A stretch of 64,000 nt of DNA from Hirundichthys speculiger. Lineage: Eukaryota; Chordata; Actinopteri; Beloniformes; Exocoetidae. Below, piece by piece: positions 1 through 12,100 of this stretch. The stretch spans positions 4,077,001 through 4,141,000 of the forward strand of contig JAGFBZ010000814.1 of the NCBI GenBank assembly GCA_018398805.1, given 5' to 3'. Below the pieces are notes generated by a model. That model saw only the letters and a list, made by a program, of their open reading frames with translations, was not told the DNA's origin and did not search any database. Position 1 is the stretch's first letter. Each line of letters opens with the position of its first letter. Position numbers and translations under genes: made by a program.

Positions 1-1619
1 ACATTCATGAATGAGAATGTCAGTAGATAAAAGATAATTGTAATTTACCCTTTTAAAAAATCATTCTTTTTGCAGTCATGTTCTTTGCATTTGGAGATTT
101 GGAAGCATTCTATTATTTTTACAATGAATGGGAAATGTAATTTTGACCCAGTACAAAAGGTTTTCATGATTTTAAGATTTTTGTGATAAGCACAAGATTT
201 AAGTAACCAGAGTTAAATTCTGCTCTATTTAGAAATGCTGATGCCCAAACATAATGTTACTGGCATGCTTGGTCACAGACCTACTCTGTTTTTAGATGGC
301 TCCAGTGGATGTTTCTGGTTATTATCTTTAAATGCTATAGATGGAAGGTAGCATAGAATGCAGGAAAAAAATAGGACTGATTGTTTGGTATTGTCGCTGG
401 ATGCTCAAATAAATATTTCTGAACAAAGGACTGGAATAAATAAGTTCTTTATGTTCTTCCTCTGAGCCTCAGTAGCTCTGCTGTTGAATCGCTCCACTGA
501 AACACCGGGATCCACCTGTGGGACCAGAATGAAGAGTCTGCAGTGATTAAATTACTATGATTATTCGGAGAGGGGAGACTGTTGAGTTTGGGAAGTTTGT
601 TCGCTGCATCTCAAAACCGACTGAAGCCAGACGCTGTGCTATCAGTTTTAAGTTTCAGTGGGTACAATGACACTAATACCGACAGCTGTCGCAGAGACTG
701 GACACATTAACTAGCTCCCCAAGTAGAGGAATGAAAGGTAAATTTACTTCTACCTGTCTAATTTAATTCATTTGGCATTGGGGGCAGATTTAAGTATGGG
801 TGACGTGCATTGCTTCCCAGAGCGGCATCTGTACTGGGGCAGCGTGAGCACCGAAAAACACAGAATTTGCAAGCATTTTTAATTTATTTGTTTTTTTTAA
901 ATGCTAATTTGCAGGTTACATCTTGTGTAGATATTTTCTGGGTCAAAGAGAGAAGTGGGCACTCTTACAGCCTTCCAGTTTGTTAACAAGACGCTGCTTA
1001 GCTGATCTCTGAGTGGAGCTGTCAAGCCAGCAGGCTGCCTGACAGACAACTGTCATTCTCAGAGGAGGGAAACGGAACAAACATTGATTGCTGAGTAAAA
1101 AACCAATAGCATTAACTACGCTAAGCTTCGTCCACACTGTTTTAAAATGCAATTTTCAAAAATAAAATTCTATATCTTTATAATTCACGATGCTATAAAA
1201 TTGTAATTTGTTTAGTGCTGCATTTATTTTGTAATGAACTATATACCGTGCTATGTGAAAGAAATGAAACACATCAGGCTTGATTTCTTTCCAATCTTAA
1301 CTAATATTTACAAAGAAAAAATTTAACTAAATGTAATGAACAATTATTTATCTGTTGCACAAAAATAAACAATTGGATGTCAATAGCAAAAAATAATTGT
1401 TCACCACCATTCAAATTCTAAATAAAAAAGAGTTAACTTGAATAAATTGAAATGTTGCAGCTGAAACTGAACATTCATAGAAACAAAATCTATGTATATG
1501 TCACATATCTGCAATAAATTTAAAGTGAATGGATTGGCTCATGGGATTGGTTTAACAAGTTGACATATTTTGACCAATATCCGATCCTATTATGCATAAA
1601 ATCTTGAATTTAATATTTA
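1..1619. other. Intronic DNA, no feature recognised
   Basis: AT-rich single-copy-looking DNA. The short open frames here lack splice context and protein similarity. By position it is probably intron of the FAM172A-like gene whose exons lie at 38.8 and 50.7 kb on the same strand, but no upstream exon is visible to prove it. Confidence 0.5.
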
Positions 1620-1788
1620 GGGCCCTATCTTGCACCTCCCAATACCCAATACCCAATACCCATTACCTGCAAATCTCAGATTTAGGAGCCTCTGCCAACC
1701 GAAATGCAATCTTCCACCTCCCAAAACCTGTTACCCATTTTGCCGTCTCCCTTAAGCACATTGTGGGCGCGGCAATGGGCGTGTCTCC

Positions 1789-1935
1789 TGCGCTTTCCAC
1801 GAATTCGGTATCTTGCGGTACTGGTATCTCGCAGATTTTGGGTATTGGGTAATGGGTGGTCTGACCACCCATTACCCAATACCCAAAATCTGCGAGATAC
1901 CAGTACCGCAAGATACCGAGTTTGTGGAAAGCGCA
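1789..1935. repeat. 147-bp near-perfect palindrome (72-nt arms, 3-nt spacer)
   Basis: Bases 1789-1860 are the reverse complement of 1864-1935 with only about two or three mismatches (around 1801-1804) and the spacer CTG. The arms include the GGGTATTGGGTAATGGG-type motif that also marks the element ends. It could extrude as a cruciform or fold as a hairpin RNA. It lies inside the TIR element and probably arose by an inverted duplication of one of its ends. Confidence 0.9.
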
Positions 1936-2477
1936 ACTGGCATGTCGGCGCGTAAAAGAGCGCGTCCAAATCCTGTCATTGCGCGTCCACCCAGTCACAT
2001 GTGGACTGCACAACCGGCTCTACCTCTCGATTATGCATCACTGTATTACTTTCATACATTATTCTCTTAAGGGCAGGTGATTTCTGTACAACTGTGACAT
2101 GATCTCATTCAGATGTTTGCTGTGGAGGAAACGAGGAGATCACAGAACTCTGTTGTGGAGTTTCTTGTACTGTGCTCGTATCCCTCTGACCCTCTCCTTG
2201 TGCACTGGAGCACCCGAGATGCGCTCAGTGGTAGAAGGTAGATGTCATCATACGTGTTCATCTGGCTCAATGCTCATCCAATGATCCGTTCTGCAGTATT
2301 TTAAAAAGCACCGCTTCCAGTGGCGCCAAGACGCCAAGACTTCCTATGCGTCTTGGCGCAGCTGTGCGTCTTTGCGCAGGGGATATGTTCAAGATGACTC
2401 AAAAAGTTATGGATGGATTTTGATGACATTTTCAGGGGTTGTCAGAAATGTGTAAAGGAAGAACTGATTTTAATTTG

Positions 2478-2536
2478 GGTGTGATCCGGAAGAAATCCTG
2501 GATTCTGGATCACTTTCAAATTTTCGATAACATTGC
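2478..2536. repeat. 59-bp segment identical (inverted) to 54881-54939
   Basis: All 59 bases match the reverse complement of 54881-54939, and the similarity stops sharply at both ends. The other copy belongs to an interspersed repeat nested in a LINE, so this is probably a fragment of the same repeat family inside the TIR element. Confidence 0.85.
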
Positions 2537-3093
2537 GCTGTTTAGTTGTTTCTTGAACCCTAAAGCAACCACAACTGCTGTGCTTGGTGGAGGTCTGCGC
2601 TCTCCGATTGCTTTTCTAGTTAATAAATGCTTTCCTGGAAGCTCACCGGCTCTATTTTTTTCTGAGCAGTTTGTTGGAACTTCTTGGAATACAAAAGAAA
2701 TGATTAAATCATTTGCTCCACATTAGTTAAAGCTAGTTATGTATATATCAGTGCAGAGGAGGAGGAGGAAAAAGGAGGAGGAAGCTCTACAGCAGAGTCC
2801 CAGATGAGCTGCCCATGAGAGCTGCTCTGATCTGGAGGAAAAGACGCTCCATGGCAGTTTGCAGGTACCGCAACCTGCTCTTAAAGGCAATGGCTACTGA
2901 CGCACTGATTGGTTAAACAGGTGGAACGCCCTAACCACTCCCATGCATAATGTGTGCATAATATAGTGGTTTTTGCAGGTAAGATCGTGGGTTTTGGGAG
3001 GTGGAAGATTGCGTTCTTTGTGGGGGAACGCCCCTCCCAATACCTAATATCCCTTAATAGCAGGTTTTGGAGGTTTGGCGCAAGATAGGGCCC

Positions 3094-3663
3094 TTTGAGT
3101 CCGACAAACTTGACAGTACAGTCTGCTTATTGTATGAATAGTGTGTCTGAATTCCAGCTCTAACCAAAATTCAGTTAGATTGTCTAACTTTAAATATTGT
3201 TTTGGATTGGTTGTTTCTAGGTGCTGCAGACTGTTACCAGGCATGTAAAACTTACCAGGGATGTGCAAGTTTTGATTTTAGCTGTTGTTCAGTAGTTGTT
3301 TTCCTTCCTTTTAAAACCGTTTATGATTATATTTATGTTCATATTCATTTATACCATGAGTCATCTATTTTTCACAGAGGGAAAACATGTTGGAAAGTTC
3401 AGTAACATTAGAGATTGTCTGTTTGTCTCTCTTGTCTTTTCAATGTTTAATGCACTGTTGGTACTGTTGGTACCCCATTAAGGTTTAACTATCTCTTTTA
3501 TGGCTGATTCAGCATGTTAAATCTTCATCATTTTAGTGAGAGATATTATTCTGATTGGCTGTTCAGCTTATTGAGTGAGCCCTTTATGTGATTATGATAT
3601 TGTTACTCAAGTTGTTTTTTGATATGTGAATGCTTAATCTTAACACAGCATAAGTGTCCATTA
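3094..3663. other. Intronic DNA, no feature recognised
   Basis: AT-rich spacer between two DNA transposons. The short open frames at 3202-3481 show no domain signal and overlap low-complexity T-rich sequence. Confidence 0.4.
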
Positions 3664-4345
3664 TAGAGCTGGGCAATTAATCGACAATGAAGCAAAACTG
3701 ATATTCTGAATTTATAACCAACATAATCTTTCTCATGTCAATTATTTCAATCTAATAGGGGGTGCTGGGTTACTGAGGAACATGGCGTGTAGGAGGGCAG
3801 AACGGACATTACTCTGACGCTTTGCAGACACGCGCCCCTTTCTGCTATGGCTTCCTCCAGTTATTCCAAATCGCCACTTGTCTTGCAGTCAGTGTTAATA
3901 TTTTCCTTGCTCAGTTGATGGGAACATGGCTTTGAATTTCTTGTAAGGTTCAGCACGTTGATATTCTTCCCTGTTTTGTCCTTATCCTTGCGCTAATTTA
4001 GTGCCCTCCGAATCAGTGGGAATTTGCGTAGTCGCTTTCAAACCCATAAGATTTTAAGTAACTCACATAAAACCCAAATGCAGCGAAAATGGGTGCTGCC
4101 ACCTAGAAGATACCATTTTTGTGATACTTGGGTTTCTTGTATTTGTGATTATTTTTCCAGCTGTGTGTTCATGTACTATATCGTGGAAAACATACCAGTT
4201 CATGTATACGCACATTGGACAATTGGATATCAGTTTTTAAAGCTGAGTGTGTTTACAGCGAAAAGATTGTGACTCATTAATCATAATCGAGGTAAAGCAT
4301 TCAATTAATCGTAATACTGATTTCAAGTCAAATTTCCCAGCCCCA
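3664..4345. mobile_element. hAT-like non-autonomous element
   Basis: The left end TAGAGCTGGGCAATT and the reverse complement of the right end (TGGGGCTGGGAAATT) form imperfect short TIRs of the kind seen in vertebrate hAT elements. The flanking 8-mers GTCCATTA (3656-3663) and TTCAATTA (4346-4353) differ at two positions, compatible with an aged 8-bp target-site duplication. Inside is about 680 bp with no transposase domain. A central part (3930-4010) looks weakly like sequence near 55.69-55.79 kb. Confidence 0.65.
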
Positions 4346-4353
4346 TTCAATTA

Positions 4354-6309
4354 TGATGTGATTGGCTAAATTGAAAGAAAATTGTATCTTGTCTATAAAC
4401 ATTGAACTGAAACAGAAAATGACCTTGTTTTAAAGAACAGTTTCTTTATTTACATTTTCTACTTTAGTGTGTTTTAGTTGGCAGTTTGATGATGTCTTTA
4501 CAGTGCGTTTGTGTCATAAGGAGTTAGGAGATATACAAGCATACCAAGCAAGGGGCCTTTCATTGTTGCTGTTAATTGACATTAATTTGATGTGTAAGGA
4601 GCTTTAGGTTAAAGGGATGCATTTGTATGGTCTTCAATGGTTTTAAAAAGTTGAAGAACTGCTGCTGAAGATCCAGATGCATAATTACTTAAATGTTACA
4701 TAAAGGAAAACTCAAAACTTGTTCTGAATACTGCAAGTGCAGCACATGCATATTCAGATACACTCATTAAGTTGCTTTGGGCATGACAGAATAAAAAGAA
4801 CAAGATGATGAAACGCAAAGGCAAATAAGATAACAGGATATGTAATTGTGAAGTGTACATTCATTAGCCTATGTGTGATAATCAGTTTTTTGTCCTCTTG
4901 AAATTAACAAATTATATCATCAATCAGGCTTTGTTTCAGTATGTGTGTGCTTGACTGTCTGCGTGTGTGTGTGGTGGGTAGTAGGTCATTTGCAGCTGCA
5001 GGCTGTGTATGTGTGTCCCAATGGGAAGGTCTTGTTTAGTCTCTCTGCCAGAAGGCTCCAGGCAGAGTGTGGTGGATACCTCTTCACTCTCTCACTGGGA
5101 ACACTCTTCTATGGCCAATACACACATACTCACATGTGCAGGAAGATACATAGACACTGAAAGATCCTCAGAAATCTTTTTTTTCACAATTCCTCATCCT
5201 GTGTAGCTGCATGTTTGACAGTTGTAACGGGACAGTCTTTATTTTTGAATACATAGATATTTCTGTCGTATGCATTTAGTTAGTTTATAATACAGGAAGA
5301 CCCATCGGCTGTAGGTTTCAGAACTCATTCCTCACACAACTCAAATTGAGTTGTGTGAGGAATGAGTCCCACTCCGTATTTTCCCTGCACTACACAAACA
5401 GAAAAAAAACACAAACACACAGTTAAATGCTGAGAATCTTTTAGGGTTAAAGTTGATACCTGCTATAAGTTCTGCAACACACATGCTCTTGGACTGGATG
5501 CACCACACTTTGATCGATGAGAAGGAACTGGGTGTTTAAATAGGGGTTACCAGGGTTCTGGGGTGGACATTTGGGTTACAGGCAAACAGCAGCAAATATT
5601 TCTGTTAATAGTTAATGCCGACCCTGTGGTCATGAAATATAATGGAAGCTGGAGGGCCTATGTTTTTTTTTTGTGGGCAAATTCGGCTTTGGGGAAATGT
5701 ACTTTATTTATTTATTTCCGTAGTGCTTTAAGGTAAAAGCAGGAATCAGTGCCGCAGCTTTCCATTTATTTGTCCCGCTGGACAATGTGTCATCTGTAGA
5801 TGATTAGTGTTTTGTTTTCCTTTATCCATTTGTGATAGTGTCTTGCAGCTTTCTGTTTCTTTTTTGTTTTTTTTTTCTGCCTTCATATGTGACTAGACAT
5901 CGAAGATGAAATCTTTATTTAAAAGCACACTTGTCTTTTGAGACTGATATTGTCTTGCATGCTCTGTGGACGCAAAATATGCTTTTCGGTACATTAGATC
6001 ATGGTAGTGATGGTGGAGTGTGGGTGTTTCAAGATATGTGTGCTTTTATGTCTGTGCCGAAGAAAGAGAGACAAACAATGATGAGAGATGGCATCAGTGA
6101 TCAAATTTGTCAGCAGCTCTATTGTCTTCTTTACCTCAGTGGGTCAGTGGATAACTTATTTTGTCTGTGTATCTGTGTGCTCTGAACAATCAGTGTTATC
6201 ATTGATCTTGGATTCCATGTTAGCATAAAGGGCATAAAAACATTTTGTATTAACAGAGATGTGTAGTTATTAAAATCTCATTTGGTCAGAGAGATGTTTA
6301 GCTTGCAAG
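4354..6309. other. Intronic DNA with one perfect hairpin
   Basis: No coding or element signal apart from the hairpin at 5323-5367. Short GT-rich runs occur near 4940-5010. Confidence 0.4.
5323..5367. repeat. Perfect 22-bp inverted repeat with 1-nt loop
   Basis: Bases 5323-5344 pair perfectly with 5346-5367, leaving a single A between them. The arm begins ACTCATTCCTCACACAACTC. No transposon end or AT microsatellite explains it. Confidence 0.9.
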
Positions 6310-6833
6310 TGCTGTCCCAGTTCTTAGAACGTCAAGTTGAGGGACGAGTTTGAGGGCTGTATCGCCCTCAATATTTAAATTCTCCGGCACCACCCTTGGA
6401 AGTAAGGGCTACCCAGAAGGCATTGCATATTTTCGCCAAAACGTATTTGAAAAGGAATGGCGCCAAAAAATACAAGCTTCAAATGTAAGTATTTTCGTAG
6501 TTAATAAAGATATAAATGTTATGAAACTATCTTATTGTCTTCGTAAAATATAATTATATTATCTTATTCTTCTTCTACGTTTTCTTCTTCTTCTTCTTCG
6601 TCATTTTCTTGACAGACTGGATGTAGCTTTGGCGTAAGGCTGCCCCCCACAGTCTGAAGACGTAACTGCACTCAAGGGGTGTCCCATTTCTAATGTCTAA
6701 GTCACAAGATAGCCCTTACACTTACTTTTGAGGGCTGAGATTGAGGGCCAAAGACTGAGGGTTAAGGGCGAAGGTTGAGATTGAGGGTTAAGGGAGGAAT
6801 TGGAATTGGCCCTTAATGTCAGGTATGAGACAC
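6310..6833. mobile_element. MITE-like repeat rich in GAGGGTTGAG/GAGGGTTAAG motifs
   Basis: The block starts near GTGCTGTCCCAGTTCTTAGA and ends near GGAATTGGAATTGGCCCTT. It has sub-terminal GAGGGCTGAGATTGAGGG-type repeats on the right (6727-6800) and an internal GGGTGTCCCATTTCTAATG motif (6678-6696). This is the layout of a short non-autonomous teleost DNA element. No transposase was recognised, the ends are approximate and no target duplication was identified. An apparent frame at 6350-6553 has no recognised domain. Confidence 0.5.
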
Positions 6834-7639
6834 TATATAAATTTTTATGATTACCTTTCTTCTTGGTTATATGCTACAAAATACTGAGATCAGGATCTGA
6901 ATTTCCTTACTCTTCATCAAATATAAAGCATATGCTTGGATTTGCCATAATGCGTTCATTTTTTTTGTGTAGCTAAGGAGCTCCCCTTCTATCTATCTAG
7001 CTCTATGGGACTGATATGATATGTGTTATCATCCCACTGTATGCTGACATCTTATATCTTAAGCCCCTCTGGAACACACAGCGCTATGCTTGGCTGACTT
7101 GTTTGCACTAATGTCAAGTTTTAACAGTTAGCAGGCAGTTACCATATGGCATCGCGCTGCTGGAGCCCCTGATGACAGTCAGACAAATGTCAACCTACAC
7201 TCATAATATAGTATACCAATATGAAACCCAGTGACAAAGAGAAAATGAAGCAAAACTCACAGTGAGTCATGCATTTTGTGGAAAAAAGAAAGCATACCCT
7301 TTTCTTTATTCCTAAGGCTGGGATGTATTAGGGCATAAAAACCCATATCTTCCTTACCAGGTCCTAAAATTGAAATTTTTGTTTTGAAGTGAAGAGGCTT
7401 TTTCTTTGCAGTCCCTCTAAACAAGCAGTACATGTGGAGTCTATTTCTAATTGTCCTGTCACAGTCTTTAACATTGAACTTGGTAACTGGGGTGCGTGTT
7501 GTCTTTTAGTTCTGGAGTTTATCTGATAATTACATAATGTCTGTCCATGAAGTGAACATGCTAAGAAACTCATTTGTAGGAAGTTTGGCAATTCCTTGTA
7601 GAATGACATACTCCAAATTATTTCTTTTAATTATTTCTT

Positions 7640-7795
7640 TTAAATTTTTTGGCACTAGTGGCCTTCATTTGCAGTAGAGAGACAGGACAGTGGGCAGAGA
7701 GAGAACGGGGAAGACTTGCAGCAAAGGGTCGAGGAGCCAGGAGTTGAACTCACGACCGCTGTGTCGAAGACTGTAGCGTCAAGGACCGAGATCAT
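7640..7795 (-). mobile_element. tRNA-derived SINE fragment, inverted
   Basis: Read on the - strand it has a B-box-like GGTCGTGAGTTCAACTCC followed by the TTTGCTGCAAG...CCGTTCTCTCTCTGCCCAC...TGTCCTGTCTCTC body. This is the same family as the + strand SINE at 48353-48555. The A-box end is truncated or diverged. Confidence 0.7.
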
Positions 7796-7933
7796 TGCTG
7801 TTATCTTTCCTTGATAGCATTGTATTAAAAGACATCTGAATTCTCCATTTATTTATTTATATATTTGATGTTCCGATTATTTTTTTTCCATTTTCAGCTT
7901 CAGCCAAACACATTTTTTTACACCAAGATTGTA

Positions 7934-8045
7934 GGGGTGCAATGGTACAGGTGGCTCATGGTACGGTCCGTACCTCGGTTTTTGTGTCACGGTTTTGGTA
8001 CGGATTCGGTACAGTTTCGATATGTACATTTTAATTGTAAATCTT
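7934..8045. mobile_element. hAT terminal fragment
   Basis: Begins TAGGGGTGCAATGGTACAGG and continues with repeated GGTACGG/CGGTACA motifs, a layout typical of the ends of vertebrate hAT elements with GGTAC sub-terminal repeats. No matching right end or 8-bp target duplication was found, so it is a truncated remnant. A related terminus appears at 14242. Confidence 0.5.
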
Positions 8046-8710
8046 GAAATATTTTGTATCCAAACCCAGTGGACGGTATTGCAATAATGAGGAACAATAT
8101 TTACAGTTCACTGTTTTTGTTCTAAATGTCAGGCATCTTTTTCCAGCTGTGTTTTTCCATAACTACATAGCTTAGAAATAAATGTTTTAGGCGACACTTA
8201 AAGTTTCTTTCTTTTTTTTTCTTTTTTTTTTTTTTTTAAGGGAAAGCTGTTTTAAGTGACTTTTAAGCAGCTCCTTTGGTTTGAATGTGTTGAAGTGATA
8301 ACATTTAATCATAAGTCACTTTTTTGTTAATGTTCCTTGGGGCTTTAATCAGACATATCCACAAAAGTGAAGGAGAGTTAGGGGAAATATGAAGTGTTTT
8401 CTATTTGCACAGGACTGGAATGTAGTTTATGTGATGTTGAATGGCATACATGTCATTATCATGTTACCATGGCAGTTCATAACTTTTCTCCTAACTACTT
8501 TCTGGTTGTACCAAACATTTTCCAATGAGTATTGAAATACGCAGTTGAAAATCCCTTGTCAACCTGTGAAGGTTTTATATCAATTACAAGTATGTGAATG
8601 CTGTATGGTTAACAGCACTGGAAAAATATTAGTTTTCCCCTTCATCTAGACTTTTATATCCACCACTGTATCTTTGCTTTCCATCATGTGAGTCTGAAAA
8701 GCGGAGAGAC

Positions 8711-9152
8711 TAGGGCTGTAGCGATACACTAATCTTGCGATACGATATGATACATGATATTCGACTCACGATACGATATATATATCAATATTCATCTTAC
8801 AATGCATTTACATCATTTTCTGAAAAATTTTAAAGGGACAAAATGATTTCGGTGACATCTTGTGAGTGTTCCAATGACTTTGTTTGAATTAATTGAACTG
8901 AAAGCATCAGTTACACATTATATGGCTGACAGGCAGCTTGCAAATGCTGGACAAAATGAATAAAAGATTTGTTGAGAAAAACAGTTTCATATATTTAAAC
9001 AGTGCAAATTGTTACTTGCAAGCTTTTAAAGGTGGAACACAGGGGTTTTGGAATAAGCATAGAATATTGATACCCACGGCTGAAAAATCGATACTCTCTG
9101 GGGAAAAAAATATCGATATACATCGCGGAACTGATAAAATCGCTCAGCTCTA
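8711..9152. mobile_element. hAT MITE with perfect 8-bp target-site duplication
   Basis: The 442-bp element starts TAGGGCTGTAGCGAT and ends ATCGCTCAGCTCTA, imperfect inverted termini. It is flanked by the direct 8-mer GGAGAGAC at 8703-8710 and 9153-9160, which is diagnostic of hAT-superfamily insertion. Sub-terminal CGATA repeats occur at both ends. The interior is non-coding, so mobility would have depended on a transposase supplied from elsewhere. Confidence 0.9.
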
Positions 9153-9160
9153 GGAGAGAC

Positions 9161-12100
9161 CAGGACCCAAAACCCCTCCTTGCTGGAGTGTCAGAGTTGC
9201 TGACTTCAGGTTGCTTCAGCTTGCTTCTGTTCAGACTTTCTAATTATGATTCTCTCTCTGATTTCCTGGTTGATTTCTTTTGAATTTCCCATGATTTCAG
9301 ACAAGGAAGCAGAGTGTTTGAGGTGTGGCCTTAAATACATCCCCAGGTGTACTGTCAGTTAACTCACATGTTGTCAGTTAACCTATCAGGAGCTTCCAAA
9401 GCCATGACCTCATCATCTGGGCTTCCCCTTGTTGTTTAAAAACCTACGTTTTGAGTATGTAAACTTTTGACCTCGAAGAAAATAAATTAAATATATATGT
9501 ATTTGTATGTGTGTGTGCGTGCATGCATATATAAAATATAACAACCATTTTGAAGTGTTACTGTTTATTTTCCAGTTGAGCAGCATGGCAGGATGAAGAA
9601 AGTGTTCATATTATGGCGGGCCTTTAAATGGCATTAAAGTAAAGCTAGACATACTGCAAACTCATTTTTACTCAATGGGATACTTCAGAACCTCTACACC
9701 AGGACTCTTCAACTCCAGAACTTTAGGGCCACTGTCCTGCTTTAGCACACCTGATTCAAATAACTAGTTCATGAAAAGACCTTGATGACAAACTGATGGA
9801 GATCTGTTTTTTTGAGGTTAGCCTGCTCTAGAATTTTCTTCATTCTCACTGGAAGCCATCTGGTTTTTCCTGTCACCTGTGGCTTTCCTTTGGGATTTAA
9901 TATCCAAACTGTTCAAAAGAATAGACTCACAAGACTCAAAAGACCAGTTGGTTTTTAATGTTTTGGACACATTCATAGAGACCATCTATCTGAATCACCT
10001 ATATGAGTAGCCTCTGCTGTCTGTCTTAAAGGGTCATCAGACAACTTTTGCAACTTTTATGGGAAAATGACCAGGGTGCTTTCTTGAAGCCAGAACATGA
10101 AGGTTCTATCAAATTAATGGAAAGAAGTTCATGTTATGAAAAGCTCTCAAGATAAATACAGGTTCTTTAGAATAGCTGTTGGTTGTTTCCAACACGATAC
10201 TCACACACTCCCATAAATTTAAGCGCTTTGTTTTCTTTTGTGGTTTTCCCATCACCAGAGAACAGGACATTCATAAATATGTGTCTAGCTACTAGATATA
10301 GTGTCTGACACTTACATGATGAAAGTCTATGTCCTCTCTCTATTGGCCTTTCTTCCTCCTTCCTCTCCTCTGTATTTGTCATGCTGGTGGCTGTTTTCTC
10401 ATGTTAACAAAGTGTTTTTGTTCAAAGAGGCATTGTGGCCCTGCAGGTCTGTGCTTATTTTGACCTTGTTCAAACCCGGCCTCCCTTTGTCCTCCTGAGT
10501 TTTGCTTAACCTTTATTACTTTTTTAGCTTCCCTTTCTAAGGTTTCTCTTTCCTGTTCACCTCATAGGCTGCTTCTATGACTCCATTATCCAAACAGCAA
10601 AAACATAGCCTTTGGAGTCAGTTTCTTTGGCCTTTGACAGACAGGGTGGCAATATGCCTGCATGAAGTATTGGGCTGCTTCTGCATTCTGCTTTGTGTTT
10701 CTGTCTCATTTTGTGTCTCTGCCTTTTCTAACGGCCTCTTTCTTTCTCCCTTTTCCTCCTCTGTTTCTAAATTTAACAATAGTCAAACTGCTGAGTAGAA
10801 GCAATGAAAGGCAGTGATAAAAAGTAATATTATAGTTACAGTAACATGACATGGTTCTGTAGAACCCTAGGGAATGACAGAAAGAAAGGCACTATAATCC
10901 ATTTAAATTTCATCAATATCATTGTACTGAAAGAGATAAAGGAGGGGGTGAGATGTCTCAGACCAGAGACTGTACTCTAGATGACTCCAATACTGCAAAG
11001 TCTCGTGGTGACCTAGTTGCAACCTCTTTGAAGTCCACAGGCTGATTTTGCTCTGTAGGCTGCTGAAGAGATCTGCCGCATACAGCTTTATTAGACTGGT
11101 AAGGGAAAGCAAGTCGTGTCTTGTTACATATGTCAGTTTGCACCTGCTCTCGATTATATGTGAGTGATTGCATTTTTTTTTAAGTATATTTGTGGCTCGG
11201 ATTGTGCCCTTAGAAGATGTGTTTTGTGAGTGTATGTACGTGGCACATATTCCTTTTGGAATATGTAGCTGTAACATCAGCCAAACACAGCCTCTATCTT
11301 TTAGCCCAGCACATTAGGAGACAGTGGTGCATTATCAGGAGAGCTGACCTAGAATACTCCAATCACTCTACATTCAGCCCCCTCTTTGCCCTCTCCTGTG
11401 ATCACCATGCTGCCAGTGCTGCAGTTTATACTGTGTGTATGTGTGTGTCTATGTGTGTGAGTGTGACTATGACCCAGTTCAGTCACTGGTATTGCCAGGC
11501 TTGCCCCTGGTGAGGACATGGATGTTATAGCACAAAACCCTCAGATATGTGTGTTCTGCTCATACACAGCTGTGAATGTATTATGTCATCTGCGGTTTTT
11601 TTGAAAGAGACATAATTCAGTGTCTTTATACCATTTCTCTGGCTGTATTTATGTCTGTTTTTTTTTTTTATTTCTGGCTGCACCTGATTGTATTTACATT
11701 AGGGTATACAAATTCTTGTATCTATTGACTTCCTTTTTGTGTGTGTCTGGCTGCTGTCTAGAAGGGATAAGGAGCTCATGGAGTCAAACACGCTCATTTA
11801 CACATGCATAGTATAACATAGCCGCTAACTGTCTTGATTAATCGGATCATTTCTCCTGTACCCCTCTATCTCTTGGTTCATGCATCTCCCCACCTGCTCT
11901 GTATTTAGAGCTTGTGTGTGCACATATACCTTGATAGGGCTGTGCTTAATACAAAGACACAAAAACACAATTGGGGCTTCAGTATTGGAGGAAAAAAAAA
12001 CACTTTCCCCCTCCATTCGTCTTTTCTTTCCTACCCTTCCTTTGCCTTCTTTTTGAGGTTAGCCTGGAGCTTCATGGAGCCTAAATCAACCCTTTGCCTT

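Larger units (their letters stand above)
1620..3093. mobile_element. TIR DNA transposon, non-autonomous (Harbinger/ISL2EU-like?)
   Basis: The two ends are perfect inverted repeats: GGGCCCTATCTTGC at 1620-1633 and its reverse complement at 3080-3093. Just inside both ends lies a shared motif family of the type CCTCCCAATACC. The interior has no transposase-like frame, so the element is non-autonomous or composite. It contains a long palindrome (1789-1935), a segment repeated in inverted form near 14.70 kb (2275-2311), and a 59-bp segment repeated exactly, in inverted form, at 54881-54939 (2478-2536), so other repeats appear to be nested in it. The flanking bases (TTA on the left, TTT on the right) do not give a clear target-site duplication. 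The superfamily is a guess from the terminal sequence. Confidence 0.7.

Noticed and set aside
10903..11277. 124-codon - strand frame
   Set aside because: Low-complexity composition, no domain, no exon borders; likely a chance frame in AT-rich intron.
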